This document shows positions 45,789-54,594 of a stretch of DNA of 64,000 nucleotides, piece after piece. The stretch spans positions 3,725,001 to 3,789,000 of the forward strand of contig CP050293.1 in NCBI GenBank assembly GCA_014189435.1, written 5' to 3'. The position numbers and the translations under genes are program-made. The notes below the pieces were generated by a model. The model searched no databases. It was given only the letters and a program-made list of their open reading frames with translations, and was not told the origin of the DNA. The DNA comes from Mesorhizobium loti (GTDB lineage Bacteria; Pseudomonadota; Alphaproteobacteria; Rhizobiales; Rhizobiaceae). How positions within the stretch are numbered: position 1 is the stretch's first letter; every line of letters begins with the position of its first letter.

Positions 45789-47309
45789 TCAAAAGGTCTG
45801 GTTGTAGGCGCCCACCTCGGGGCTGCGGCGCAGCACGGCATCGACGGCCTCGAACATCTGCCGGCGACGCTGCGACGATACCGGGCTCTCGACGACGACG
45901 ACAAGCTCCGGCTTGTTCGACGAGGCGCGCACCAGCCCCCAGGTGCCGTCCTCGGCGACGACACGCACGCCGTTGACGGTGATGAGGTCTGCGATCTTCT
46001 GGCCGGCGAAAACCATTCCATCCCGCTTCATGGCCTGAAAGTCGGCAACCACCCGCTCGACGACACCATACTTCACATCGTCCGCGCAGTGCGGCGACAT
46101 GGTCGGTGTGCCGAAGGTCAGCGGCAGCGCGCGATAGAGATCGGCCATCGAACTGCCGGGGCTGCGGTCCAGCATCTGGCAGATGGCGATGGCGGTGACC
46201 AGCCCATCATCATAGCCGCGGCCGATCGGCGGGTTGAAGAAGAAATGGCCTGACTTTTCGAAACCGGCGGCGGCGCCAAGCTCGGCGACGCGGCGCTTGA
46301 TGTAGGAGTGGCCAGTCTTCCAGTAATCGGTGACGGCGCCGTTGGCGCGCAGCACTGCGTCGGTGTTGAACAGGCCGGTCGACTTGACGTCGACGACGAA
46401 AGTCGAGCCCGGATGCTGGCTGGAAATGTCCCGCGCCAGCATTACCCCGACCTTGTCGGCAAAGATCTCGTTGCCTTCATTGTCGACGACGCCGCAGCGA
46501 TCGCCGTCGCCGTCGAAGCCGAGACCGACATCGGCGCCAGTCTCCAGCACCTTGTCCCTGATGGCATGCAGCATCTGCATGTCCTCAGGATTGGGATTGT
46601 AGCGTGGGAAGGTATGATCGAGTTCGACATCGAGCGGGATGACCTCGCAGCCGATGCGTTCCAGCGCTTGCGGGGCAAAAGCACCGGCAGTGCCGTTGCC
46701 GCAAGCGGCGACCACTTTCAGCTTGCGCGTGATGCGCTTGTCGCGGGTCAGATCGTCGAGGTAGGTCGCGCGAACATCGCGGACGAAATCATAGGAGCCG
46801 CCGCCGACAAGGTCGAAATCGCCGCCCAGCACGATCGCCTTCAGCGCGCTCATCTCTTCGGGACCAAAAGTCAGCGGCCGGGCCGCTCCCATCTTGACGC
46901 CGGTCCAGCCATTCTCGTTGTGCGAAGCGGTGACCATGGCGACCGAGGGCGTATCCAAGGCGAACTGAGCGAAATAGGCCATCGGCGACAACGCCAGGCC
47001 GATGTCCCTGACACGGGCGCCCGCCGCCATCAGGCCGGACACCAGCGCCAGCTTGATCGACAGCGAATAGGAGCGGAAATCATGTCCGGTGACGATATCC
47101 GGACCGGCGCCGAGACGGCGAATCAGCGTGCCAAGCCCCATGCCGAGCGCCTGGACGCCGATCAGGTTGAGCTCCGGCAGTTGCGCGGAGCCGGGATGGC
47201 CGAACCACCAGCGCGCGTCATATTCGCGAAAGCCGGACGCCTTGATCAGTGCTTCGGTTTCGAATTCGAAACTGTTGGGCCGGGCGTCGCCAACGATTTT
47301 TGGGGGCAA
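45789..47309 (-). CDS. manB: Phosphomannomutase / phosphoglucomutase
   Basis: A 506-residue phosphohexomutase that interconverts mannose-6-P and mannose-1-P. The phosphoserine is in MVTASHNENGWTGVKMG, the metal loop is GFDGDGDRCGV, and the sugar loop is FEKSGHFFFNPP. It starts at a TTG (47309); no ATG or GTG lies before the conserved FREYDARW region and a stop is a few codons upstream. It is 12 bases upstream of the ManC-AGE gene on the same strand, so the pair makes GDP-mannose for surface polysaccharide. Confidence 0.88.
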   Translation of the reverse strand: MPPKIVGDARPNSFEFETEALIKASGFREYDARWWFGHPGSAQLPELNLIGVQALGMGLGTLIRRLGAGPDIVTGHDFRSYSLSIKLALVSGLMAAGARVRDIGLALSPMAYFAQFALDTPSVAMVTASHNENGWTGVKMGAARPLTFGPEEMSALKAIVLGGDFDLVGGGSYDFVRDVRATYLDDLTRDKRITRKLKVVAACGNGTAGAFAPQALERIGCEVIPLDVELDHTFPRYNPNPEDMQMLHAIRDKVLETGADVGLGFDGDGDRCGVVDNEGNEIFADKVGVMLARDISSQHPGSTFVVDVKSTGLFNTDAVLRANGAVTDYWKTGHSYIKRRVAELGAAAGFEKSGHFFFNPPIGRGYDDGLVTAIAICQMLDRSPGSSMADLYRALPLTFGTPTMSPHCADDVKYGVVERVVADFQAMKRDGMVFAGQKIADLITVNGVRVVAEDGTWGLVRASSNKPELVVVVESPVSSQRRRQMFEAVDAVLRRSPEVGAYNQTF

Positions 47310-47510
47310 GACAGCAGAACTCCAGGCGGCGGAAAATACGATCTATCGAGAGCTGCGGCTTAGCACACAAGGCTTTAAGCCACGTTTATCCCGGACCGAA
47401 ATCCGGGCTTGGCGGAAATGCCCGACGAAAGCGGACGAAATGCGACAGAAGCGCTGCCATTGCCGCTTGCAGGAACGAAGTGTGGCGGCTATAAGCCCGC
47501 GGTCTGGTCA

Positions 47511-47587
47511 CGGAGTGTAGCGCAGCCTGGTAGCGCACCTCGTTCGGGACGAGGGGGTCGCAGGTTCAAATCCTGCCACTCCGACCA
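47511..47587 (+). tRNA. tRNA-Pro, anticodon CGG
   Basis: A 77-nt cloverleaf: acceptor CGGAGTG/CACTCCG, D arm GCGC/GCGC, anticodon arm CCTCG-TTCGGGA-CGAGG (anticodon CGG), T arm GCAGG-TTCAAAT-CCTGC, then discriminator A and encoded CCA. It decodes CCG. Confidence 0.97.
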
Positions 47588-47769
47588 GAAAAAACAAAGT
47601 GTTAGCGCATCCCGACTTTGGCGCTCAAACTGATATCCCGCCTGAAAAGAGAGCGAGATGGCTGGCTCCTCGGTGGGACAGGCTGAGAGTCTTGTCCTTC
47701 GTCGTCAGTACGGCGCGCCGGTGGGCCTCTTGAAGATGCCGACGACGTTGGTGGCTACAGGTTTGCCGG

Positions 47770-48030
47770 TCATTGCGAGTGAATTTTCATGAGCCGCGCG
47801 GCATACAACAATGCCGCGCCGTCTGTCTCGATCCTGTCGACAAGTTCGCAAGCCTGATCCGCGGTGATGCCTGTTTCATTGGACAGGAACCAGATGCGAA
47901 AGCTCTTTTCCTCGGATGGCACAGAGACAATGGCCTCCCTGCCACCGTGTCGATCTTCAGCCGGCTGCTTGCGGCGCTTTGGCAGTGTCCGCTTCGGCTG
48001 ATCACATTCAGATAGAGGGTCGATGGACAT
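47770..48030 (-). CDS. Small DUF3606-like protein
   Basis: An 86-residue soluble protein. The basic N-terminus (about 30 residues, PKRRKQPAEDRHGG) is followed by FRIWFLSNETGITADQACELVDRIETDGAALLYAARL, which fits DUF3606-type helix-turn-helix-like small proteins. The function is unknown. It is the first gene after the tRNA, separated by 182 bases without a supported gene, and faces toward it. Confidence 0.55.
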   Translation of the reverse strand: MSIDPLSECDQPKRTLPKRRKQPAEDRHGGREAIVSVPSEEKSFRIWFLSNETGITADQACELVDRIETDGAALLYAARLMKIHSQ

Positions 48031-48044
48031 CGCTCACGTCGCGC

Positions 48045-48119
48045 CTAACGAAGGCCGAAAAAGCTCAATATCGCTAGGACGATGACCACCGCTCCGACGA
48101 GCCAAATGATGTTGTTCAT
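48045..48119 (-). CDS. 24-residue small membrane protein
   Basis: MNNIIWLVGAVVIVLAILSF then FGLR and a TAG stop. A GGAGAGAAATT ribosome site precedes the ATG. Residues 4-20 form one membrane helix with a basic end. It is too short for most gene finders, but the ribosome site, helix and C-terminal charge support a real peptide. I recall similar short peptides in Rhizobiales; the role is unknown. Confidence 0.6.
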   Translation of the reverse strand: MNNIIWLVGAVVIVLAILSFFGLR

Positions 48120-48484
48120 AATTTCTCTCCTGTTGCCTGAGGGAAGCCCGCGCCTCTGGCGGAGACGCAGGCCGACCAGCCTTTGCCGGCTGATCTGCAG
48201 CAGACACCAAAGCCGCAGTGCCGGCTGCGAGAAATAGAACTATTCGGCACGCCTAATGTTCCGCTGTTTGGCGAGATCGACCGCAGCAGCAGATCGCCGG
48301 CCGGGTCCGGAGCCGTCATGCGCTGAGCGAGACTGATGCGGTCAGACACATCGCTCTCTGCAAGTGCGATCGCCCGTTCTTCGACTTGCCGCAAGTGTTC
48401 GGGCTGGTCGTTGGAAGACCGGAACCAAAGTGATCAGAGGCAGTTATCCGACGAAGGGCTAATTGAGGAAACGGAGAAACTGCA
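48120..48484. other. Intergenic region without a supported gene
   Basis: 365 bases between the small membrane peptide and the His-rich protein. An open minus-strand frame (48116-48394) begins MRQVEERAIALAESDVSDRI but loses coding character after about 40 codons, so it could be decayed. The GGAGAAACTGCA ribosome site of the next gene lies at the right end. Confidence 0.4.
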
Positions 48485-48766
48485 ATGAAAACAATGATCA
48501 TGTGCGCGTTGGCGCTTTCCATGGGATTGCCCGTTATGGCTTCGGCAGCCGAGGCCGATGTGGTTATCAGAACCCACCATCGACACCACGACAGCGTCAA
48601 GATCATCAACGAAGATGGCCAGCGCTTGCACCACCGCCGCCACGGTGCGGTTGCGTTCTATGACCATGGGCGCCGGCATCATCGTCGAGACACCGTCGTC
48701 GTGACAGGCTCCGTCTCCACTCACCGCCACCATCGCCCGGTGGTAATTGAAAACGACGGCTACTGA
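48485..48766 (+). CDS. His-rich exported small protein
   Basis: A 93-residue protein with a signal peptide (MKTMIMCALALSMGLPVMAS-A). The mature part is very rich in His and Arg (RTHHRHHDS, LHHRRHGAV, HGRRHHRRD, STHRHHRP). A ribosome site (GGAAACGGAGAA) precedes the ATG. Histidine clusters in a periplasmic peptide suggest zinc, copper or nickel binding, but no ordered metal motif is recognised. It may be a stress-induced periplasmic protein. Confidence 0.65.
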   Translation: MKTMIMCALALSMGLPVMASAAEADVVIRTHHRHHDSVKIINEDGQRLHHRRHGAVAFYDHGRRHHRRDTVVVTGSVSTHRHHRPVVIENDGY

Positions 48767-49070
48767 TCACTCGACCCACGGCCCGGCTCTTGGGAGTCGG
48801 GTCGCTTTTCATTGACGCGCCCAGCCGACAAATTTTGGACCTCTGGATCAAAACTGAATGCTGGCGTGACCGACAAACCGTTTGCCGACGCGGTCCAAGC
48901 CGTCCGAAAACTCACAGAATCCGACTTGCTCGCCTGAATGCTACGGGCTGTCGCTCCTGAAAGTCGAGGGTTCGCTCGCCACACAAATGCAGCGAGCGAA
49001 CCCTATCAGCGCAGGAAGGGACATAACTGCGCCGATGTGCAAAACTTTCGTGAGCAAATCCTTGGGATAA
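48767..49070. other. Intergenic region without a supported gene
   Basis: 304 bases. A GTG at about 48868 starts a 24-codon frame, but it lacks a ribosome site and is not called. Nothing else stands out. Confidence 0.35.
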
Positions 49071-49163
49071 TCAGCCAAGGGCTAATCCCATCACCATGAA
49101 GGTGATGGCCACCGCGAAGATCGGTGCGAGCAACCAGCGCGCTTGGCCAACACTCTTCTCCAT
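49071..49163 (-). CDS. 30-residue small membrane protein
   Basis: The peptide reads MEKSVGQARWLLAPIFAVAI and goes on with a hydrophobic helix to MVMGLALG and a TGA. CGGAGCAAGACC is a good ribosome site before the ATG. One membrane helix (about residues 11-28). This is a second tiny membrane protein within 1.1 kb of the first, without sequence similarity to it. The function is unknown. Confidence 0.55.
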   Translation of the reverse strand: MEKSVGQARWLLAPIFAVAITFMVMGLALG

Positions 49164-49370
49164 GGTCTTGCTCCGTTAAACTTGCAGCGGACAACGGCCT
49201 CTGAGAGTGGCCGTTCCAAGCGGCGTAGCTGACAAGACCATTGCGTTTTGCGATCAGACTTAGGTCCGGCGCCGCGCCAGACTGAAGTCCTGCCATGGAA
49301 CGTTTGCGCTTGCCCCCAGTTCGGTTGGTTGGGGCGCACAGACAATCAAATGAAATGGATAAGCATCACA

Positions 49371-49586
49371 ATGTCGAACCGTGACACTGCACAATCCCAA
49401 GCGCTGGGGATGCGCGTGGCTGACCTCAAGGCCAAGATGCAGGACGCCCAGGTCACCGAGGGCGAAATGAAGAGCTTCCAGAAGGTCGCGGCCATCATGG
49501 AGGACCGCGAAGGCCGGATTCAGGGCGACGACCTGATCGCCGCATCTTTCGTCACCGATATGCTGCCGAGCAGCCAAAAGCCCTGA
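49371..49586 (+). CDS. Small hypothetical soluble protein
   Basis: A 71-residue, mostly helical and charged protein (RVADLKAKMQDAQVTEGEMKSFQ, REGRIQGDDLIAASFVTDML). The ATG at 49371 has no strong ribosome site; ATG 49350 is an alternative. It has no signal or membrane segment. I do not recognise a family. Its stop adjoins the start of the glycine-zipper protein, so they may be one unit. Confidence 0.5.
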   Translation: MSNRDTAQSQALGMRVADLKAKMQDAQVTEGEMKSFQKVAAIMEDREGRIQGDDLIAASFVTDMLPSSQKP

Positions 49587-49592
49587 GTGACC

Positions 49593-50039
49593 ATGCCAAC
49601 AATCAGCAGACTTTTTGATTCCCATGCCCAAGCGGCCCGGGTCGCCGGCGATCTGGTGGCGGCCGGAATCCCTCGGGTACAGATTGCCGTCATCGGACCT
49701 TACAATGACGAAGTGGGATCTCTGTGGGCTTCCGCTTTGGGGGCCATCCTTGGCGCTGCCGCCGGCGGGTTGGCGCGCCTGAGCGCTGTTGCAGCCCACG
49801 GCATCAGCAGTCCTCTTGCTGCGAGCGTATGGGCAACAGCGGCGGCCGGCGCGGTCTGCGGCGGCGTTGCTGGCGGCCTGCTCGGAACATTCACCACAAC
49901 TGCCGCAACGACGGATGATCGCAGTGGTGCCGAGGGGATCGTTTTGGTGACGGCGCATGTCGATGAACATGAGACCGACATCGCCCAGGCAGTGCTCGGC
50001 GATAGCGCCCCAACGACATTCGTCGCTGAAGCAGCGTGA
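49593..50039 (+). CDS. Glycine-zipper protein with stress-protein-like N-terminus
   Basis: A 148-residue protein from ATG 49593; a GTG at 49587 is also in frame. The first 30 residues (FDSHAQAARVAGDLVAAGIPRVQIAVI) look like the small-molecule-binding-like domain of bacterial 'general stress protein 17M' type proteins. Two Gly-rich hydrophobic segments (GAILGAAAGGLA, AGAVCGGVAGGLLG) could be glycine-zipper membrane segments. The C-terminal strand GIVLVTAHVDEHE completes an alpha/beta pattern. It might be a stress-induced envelope protein. Confidence 0.6.
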   Translation: MPTISRLFDSHAQAARVAGDLVAAGIPRVQIAVIGPYNDEVGSLWASALGAILGAAAGGLARLSAVAAHGISSPLAASVWATAAAGAVCGGVAGGLLGTFTTTAATTDDRSGAEGIVLVTAHVDEHETDIAQAVLGDSAPTTFVAEAA

Positions 50040-50109
50040 GAATTTCCAGGGAAAATTGAATGGATGGGCCGACAGCCGTTGTGGCCGGAGATCATCGAAA
50101 TGCGCGAAA

Positions 50110-50139
50110 AGCCCGCCCCGGCATCAGCCGGGACGGGCT
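50110..50139 (+). terminator. Probable terminator of the glycine-zipper gene
   Basis: AGCCCGCCCCGGC and GCCGGGACGGGCT pair as a 13-bp stem with one C-A mismatch and an ATCA loop. An A run precedes and a pyrimidine-rich TCTCTCC follows. It is 71 bases after the stop. Confidence 0.55.
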
Positions 50140-50229
50140 CTCTCCGTTCACCAGTGATTGAACTAGAAGACTCGACGGGTACTAAGGGTCCTTGGCAATC
50201 GCGAACTTTGACGAAATGGCCCTCGGCCC

Positions 50230-50329
50230 TAGAGCAGTTCGCCGTTTCACGGAAACGGCGAACTGCTCTAACTCTTTGTTTTGACGCAATTCCGGACGGA
50301 AAACCGTCTCACACTTTTCCTGGAATTGC
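50230..50329. repeat. Dispersed intergenic repeat with two hairpins
   Basis: The first hairpin has an 18-bp perfect stem starting TAGAGCAGTTCGCCG, with loop CACGG (50230-50270). The second is bounded by GCAATTCC and GGAATTGC (50286-50329). Part of it recurs at 17230-17261. Such elements are frequent between Mesorhizobium genes. Confidence 0.75.
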
Positions 50330-50359
50330 CCTAGGTAGCTCGATGGATATGATGGGGCG

Positions 50360-50728
50360 ATGAAATGGCGAGCCGGATGCGACATGAATTTGAATTCGAC
50401 GACCGCCTTGCCACCGGCCTTGATGATGGCGCTGTTTCTTGTCACCGGCTGTTCATCGATCGGCAGGACCGTCGATCCGGCGAAATACGATTCGATGACG
50501 TGCACCGAACTCAACAGCGCGCTGGGAGACGTCGCCCGTGACATCTCGCAAACAGCAATCACCCGCGGCAAGGTCGCGAACGCCAGCGTCCCACGCTGGC
50601 TGCTGGGCGGCTCGCGTGTGAAGACCGCGGTCGCCGGCCGCGAAACAGCCAGGATCGACCGGCTGAAGCGGCAACAAGATGCGATAACCGCAGCACGGGC
50701 AAACAAATGCCCGCGATCAACGGGCTGA
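50360..50728 (+). CDS. Small lipoprotein
   Basis: A 122-residue protein (ATG 50360; ATG 50384 also possible). The lipobox is LVTGC, Cys about residue 31, after a hydrophobic helix. The mature region has CTELNSALGDVARDIS and ends in a Lys/Arg-rich helix (ARIDRLKRQQDAITAARANKC) with a terminal Cys pair. The family is unknown. It is the last gene before the opp operon, convergent with it. Confidence 0.65.
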   Translation: MKWRAGCDMNLNSTTALPPALMMALFLVTGCSSIGRTVDPAKYDSMTCTELNSALGDVARDISQTAITRGKVANASVPRWLLGGSRVKTAVAGRETARIDRLKRQQDAITAARANKCPRSTG

Positions 50729-50756
50729 TCCTACAGCGGCGACTGCCTCCAGTGAC

Positions 50757-52391
50757 TCAGGCGCTCAACCGGAACCGCGTCACATCGATCGCCGCGGCCA
50801 TCAGCGTCTGTGTGTAAGCGTGCTGCGGATTGCTGAAGATCGCCTCGGTCGGCCCTTCCTCGACGATCTTGCCCTGTTTCATGACGATGATGTAGTCGGC
50901 CATGGCGCGCACCACCGATAGATCGTGGCTGATGAAGAGGTAGGACAGTTCGTGGTCGGCCTGCAGCTTGCGCAGCAGTTCGACGATCTGTTTCTGCACC
51001 GAGCGGTCGAGCGCCGAGGTCGGCTCATCCAGCACCACCAGCTTGGGCTTCAGGATCATGGCGCGCGCGATGGCGATGCGCTGCCGCTGGCCGCCGGAGA
51101 ATTCGTGCGGGTAGCGGTTGCGTGCGTTGGGGTCGAGGCCGACCTCGCGCAAGGCCTCGACCGCGCGCAGGTCGCGTTGCTTGCCCGAAAGGTTCGGCTC
51201 GTGCACCAGAAGCCCTTCGGTGATGACCTGGCCGACGGTCATGCGCGGCGACAGCGAGCCGAACGGGTCCTGGAAGACGAGCTGCATCTGGCGTCGCAAC
51301 GGCCGCATCGCCCGCCGGTCGGCCTGGGAAATGTCGCGATCGCCGAAACGGATGAGGCCGTCACTGGGCAACAGCCGCAGCAAGGCGCGGCCGAGGGTCG
51401 ATTTGCCGGAGCCGGATTCACCGACGATGCCGATGGTCTGGTTGCGCTGCAGCCGGATCGAGATGTGATCGACGGCACGCAGCATCAGCGGCTCGCCGGC
51501 CAGAAACCCGCCGCCGATCCTGAACGTCACTTCGACATTCCTGCCCTCGAGCAGCACCGGGGCATTGGCGGGCGGCGGCGCCTTGGTGCCGGTCGGCTCG
51601 GCCGCCAACAGCATTTTCGTGTAGGCATGCTGCGGGTTGACGAAGATGGCTTCCGCCTCCCCCTCCTCGACAACCTCGCCCTGGCGCATGACATAGACCC
51701 GGTCGGCGAAACGGCGGACGATGCCGAGATCATGGGTGATGAAGACGATCGCCATGCCGAGTTTGCGTTGCAGCTCGGCCAAAAGCATCAGAATCTGCGC
51801 CTGGATCGTCACGTCGAGCGCTGTCGTCGGTTCGTCGGCGATCAATATGTCGGGGTCGTTGGCAAGCGCCATGGCGATCATGACGCGCTGGCGCTGGCCG
51901 CCCGACATCTCGTGCGGATAGGATTTCATCCGTCGCTCGGGATCTGGAATATGCACCAGCCGCAGCAGCTTGAGCGCCTCTTCGTGCGCCTCCGCGGCAT
52001 TTAGGCCCTGATGCCGTCGGATCGGTTCGATCAGCTGGTTGCCGATCGAATAGAGTGGATCGAGCGAGGTCATCGGCTCCTGGAAGATCATGCTGATCTT
52101 GGCGCCACGGACCTTGTTGAGCTCGGATTTGCTGAGTGTCAGAAGGTTGCGGCCGCGATAGTCGACACTGCCTGTCGCTTCGCCATTCGATGCCAGCAGG
52201 CTCATCGCGGCCATCATCGTCTGGCTCTTGCCGGATCCGGATTCGCCAACCACGGCAACGGTTTCGCCTGATTTGACGTGGATGTTGATACCCTTCACCG
52301 CCTCGACCGCGCCGTCGAGCGTGCGGAAGCGGACACGCAAATCCTTGACGCTGAGGATCGTTTCGGAAGCAGCCATTTCAGCGATCCCCAT
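50757..52391 (-). CDS. Peptide ABC transporter ATP-binding protein, fused OppD-OppF type
   Basis: A 544-residue protein with two complete ABC domains. Each has Walker A GESGSGKS (residue about 50, about 335), signatures [12 protein letters not shown] and [12 protein letters not shown], and Walker B LIADEP and LVVLDEP. The second domain ends with the OppF-like C-terminal block. The fusion replaces separate OppD and OppF, as in YejF. Its start overlaps nothing but lies two bases from the upstream permease. Confidence 0.93.
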   Translation of the reverse strand: MGIAEMAASETILSVKDLRVRFRTLDGAVEAVKGINIHVKSGETVAVVGESGSGKSQTMMAAMSLLASNGEATGSVDYRGRNLLTLSKSELNKVRGAKISMIFQEPMTSLDPLYSIGNQLIEPIRRHQGLNAAEAHEEALKLLRLVHIPDPERRMKSYPHEMSGGQRQRVMIAMALANDPDILIADEPTTALDVTIQAQILMLLAELQRKLGMAIVFITHDLGIVRRFADRVYVMRQGEVVEEGEAEAIFVNPQHAYTKMLLAAEPTGTKAPPPANAPVLLEGRNVEVTFRIGGGFLAGEPLMLRAVDHISIRLQRNQTIGIVGESGSGKSTLGRALLRLLPSDGLIRFGDRDISQADRRAMRPLRRQMQLVFQDPFGSLSPRMTVGQVITEGLLVHEPNLSGKQRDLRAVEALREVGLDPNARNRYPHEFSGGQRQRIAIARAMILKPKLVVLDEPTSALDRSVQKQIVELLRKLQADHELSYLFISHDLSVVRAMADYIIVMKQGKIVEEGPTEAIFSNPQHAYTQTLMAAAIDVTRFRLSA

Positions 52392-52392
52392 C

Positions 52393-53514
52393 TTAGCGAT
52401 CCCTTGGGTCGAGCGCGTCGCGCAGGCCGTCGCCGACGAAGTTCAGGGCGAACAGCGTCGAGACGAGGAAGAAAGCGGGAAACAGGAGCAGCCAGTTGGC
52501 GGTGCCGATGTTCTTGGCGCCGACCGAGATCAGCACGCCCCAACTGGTCATCGGCTCCTGCACGCCGAGCCCGAGGAATGACAGGAAACTCTCCAGGATG
52601 ATGACCTGCGGCACCAGCAGCGTCATGTAGATCACCACCGGGCCGAGCAGGTTGGGAATGACGTGGCGCAGCAGGATACCGCGCTGGCCAACGCCCATGG
52701 CTTCCGCCGCCTGGACATATTCCTGGCGGCGGATCGACAGCGCCTGGCCGCGCACGATGCGCGCCATGTCGAGCCATAGCACGGCGCCGACCGCCAGGAA
52801 CATCAGCACGAAGTTGCGGCCGAAGAACACCACCAGCATGATGACGAAGAAGATGAAGGGCAAGGAATAGAGCACATCGACGATGCGCATCATCACCTCG
52901 TCGACCTTGCCGCCGGCAAAACCGGCCGCAGCGCCGTAGACCACGCCAATGACAACCGCCACGACGCCGGCGAGTAGGCCGATGGCCAGCGAGATGCGCC
53001 CGGCCATCAGCGTGCGCGACAACAGGTCCCGGCCGGTGTTGTCGGTGCCGAACAGGAAATATTGCTGCTTGACCGAAGCGCTCATCGTCACTTCGAGGCC
53101 GTCGGGCGACTTGCTCTCGATCTTGGTGTCGTCGAAGGCATCGGAGCGGTCGAGATAGCGGATGTTGCGGTCGTCGATCGGTTTGGTCGACTTGACGGTG
53201 ACGAAGACCTGGTTGCCTTCCTGCCGCCACTCCTTGATGTCGACCCGCATGCGCTTGATCGCTTCGGTGAGCGCCGTCTCGATCATGTCGGCCTTCGGAT
53301 AGGCCGACAGGCTTGGCGGCATGCGCACATAGTCGGCATAGATGGTGGTGTATCGATGCGGCACGAACCAGGGCCCGAACACGCTGACGACACCGATCAA
53401 AGCGAGGTAATACAGGCTGAACATGGCGGCGCGATTGGCCTTGAGGCGCGCCCAGGCATCACCCCAGAGCGAGCGACCGATGACGGCGGGAGCTGTGGCT
53501 GCAATGTCAGTCAT
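52393..53514 (-). CDS. Peptide ABC transporter permease, OppC type
   Basis: A 373-residue inner-membrane protein with about six helices. A long periplasmic insertion follows the first helix (about residues 50-160, DDRNIRYLDRSDAFDDTKIE), as in OppC. The EAA loop is YVQAAEAMGVGQRGILLRHVIPN. It starts eight bases inside the preceding permease gene (OppB), showing tight coupling. Confidence 0.92.
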   Translation of the reverse strand: MTDIAATAPAVIGRSLWGDAWARLKANRAAMFSLYYLALIGVVSVFGPWFVPHRYTTIYADYVRMPPSLSAYPKADMIETALTEAIKRMRVDIKEWRQEGNQVFVTVKSTKPIDDRNIRYLDRSDAFDDTKIESKSPDGLEVTMSASVKQQYFLFGTDNTGRDLLSRTLMAGRISLAIGLLAGVVAVVIGVVYGAAAGFAGGKVDEVMMRIVDVLYSLPFIFFVIMLVVFFGRNFVLMFLAVGAVLWLDMARIVRGQALSIRRQEYVQAAEAMGVGQRGILLRHVIPNLLGPVVIYMTLLVPQVIILESFLSFLGLGVQEPMTSWGVLISVGAKNIGTANWLLLFPAFFLVSTLFALNFVGDGLRDALDPRDR

Positions 53515-54430
53515 AGCGCACCCTCGGGTCGACGACCGCGTACATGACGTCGACGATCAGGTTGAAGACGATGGTGAAGATGGCGATCACCACCACCGTT
53601 CCCATCACCAGCGTGTAGTCGCGGTTGAGCGCGGCATCGACGAAATAGCGGCCGACGCCCGGAATGGAGAAGATCGTCTCGACGATGACAGAGCCGGTCA
53701 GCAGTGCCGCCGCTGCCGGGCCGGTGAAGGAGACGATCGGCAGGATGGCGCCGCGCAGCGCGTGCTTGACCACCACCGACCAGTCGGAGAGGCCGAGCGC
53801 GCGTGCCGTGCGGATATGATGGGATCGCAAGGATTCGATCATCGAGCCACGCATCAGCCGGGCGACGATGGCGATCTGCGGCAGAGCGAGCGTCAGCGCC
53901 GGGCCGACCTTGTTGATGAAAGCGCCATCGCCCCATCCACCGATCGGCAACAGCTTCCAGGTCAACCCGAACAAGAGCTGGATCACCGGCGCGATGACGA
54001 AGGTGGGGATGGTGCTGCCGGCGGTCGCCAGCGCAATCACCGTATAGTCGCCAAGCTTGTTCTGGTTGAGCGCGGCAATGGTGCCAAGTACGGAACCGAG
54101 CAGAAGCGCCAGGACGAGCGCCGAGGCACCGAGCTGGACCGAAATGGGCAGGCCCTTGGCGAACAGTTCGGTGACGGTGAAATCCGGCATGTTGTAGCTC
54201 GGGCCGAAATTGCCGCGCAACAGATTGCCGAGATAGTGGACGAATTGCAGCCAGAGCGGGTCGTCAAGGCCGAACTGGGCTTCGAGATTGGCCTTGATCT
54301 CGGGGCTCAGCCCCCGCTCCTGGTTGAATGGGCCGCCTGGCGCGACGCGCATCAGGAAAAACGCCATGGTCACGATGACGAACAGCGTTGGGATGGCGGT
54401 CAGAAGCCGCCGTAATACATATCGCAGCAT
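53507..54430 (-). CDS. Peptide ABC transporter permease, OppB type
   Basis: A 307-residue inner-membrane protein with about six helices. The EAA loop is HHIRTARALGLSDWSVVVKHALRGAILP, and the N-terminal YVLRRLLTAIPTLFVIVTMAFF is typical of OppB/DppB. It forms the channel with OppC. It is separated from oppA by 164 bases carrying a repeat and a strong hairpin. Confidence 0.92.
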   Translation of the reverse strand: MLRYVLRRLLTAIPTLFVIVTMAFFLMRVAPGGPFNQERGLSPEIKANLEAQFGLDDPLWLQFVHYLGNLLRGNFGPSYNMPDFTVTELFAKGLPISVQLGASALVLALLLGSVLGTIAALNQNKLGDYTVIALATAGSTIPTFVIAPVIQLLFGLTWKLLPIGGWGDGAFINKVGPALTLALPQIAIVARLMRGSMIESLRSHHIRTARALGLSDWSVVVKHALRGAILPIVSFTGPAAAALLTGSVIVETIFSIPGVGRYFVDAALNRDYTLVMGTVVVIAIFTIVFNLIVDVMYAVVDPRVRYD

Positions 54431-54435
54431 CGGTG

Positions 54436-54530
54436 CCCCGCTTGATCCAGAGCAACGCGCGTCCAGCCGGACGGTTGCGCTCTAGCCTTCAAATCTTCGC
54501 ACCGACATGCCGAAAATCGATTCCGGTTCC
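54436..54530. repeat. Intergenic imperfect palindromes between oppA and oppB
   Basis: AGAGCAACGCGCGTCC faces GGACGGTTGCGCTCT with small bulges, followed by CCGAAAATCGATTCCGGTTC. The layout is that of the common Mesorhizobium intergenic repeats, but no exact second copy was found in this window. Confidence 0.5.
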
Positions 54531-54555
54531 CGGGCCGATGCGATGGCAAACCAGC

Positions 54556-54583
54556 GCCGCCGCGCATTGAGTTGCGCGGCGGC
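54556..54583. promoter_or_regulatory. Strong hairpin after oppA
   Basis: A perfect 11-bp stem GCCGCCGCGCA/TGCGCGGCGGC with a 6-base loop, 12 bases beyond the oppA stop on the minus strand. No T run follows. It probably protects the oppA mRNA end and lowers permease expression. Confidence 0.65.
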
Positions 54584-54594
54584 CCAGCTAAGGA

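Noticed and set aside
48116..48394. Minus-strand frame starting MRQVEERAIALAESDVSDRI
   Set aside because: The first 40 codons look coding but the rest does not; no ribosome site. It may be a decayed gene, but the evidence is too weak to list.
48868..48939. GTG-started 24-codon frame
   Set aside because: No ribosome site and no clear membrane or charged pattern, unlike the two small membrane peptides nearby.
47511..50728. Genomic island integrated at tRNA-Pro
   Set aside because: No integrase gene and no second copy of the tRNA 3' end found in this window; only the small-gene cluster is suggestive.
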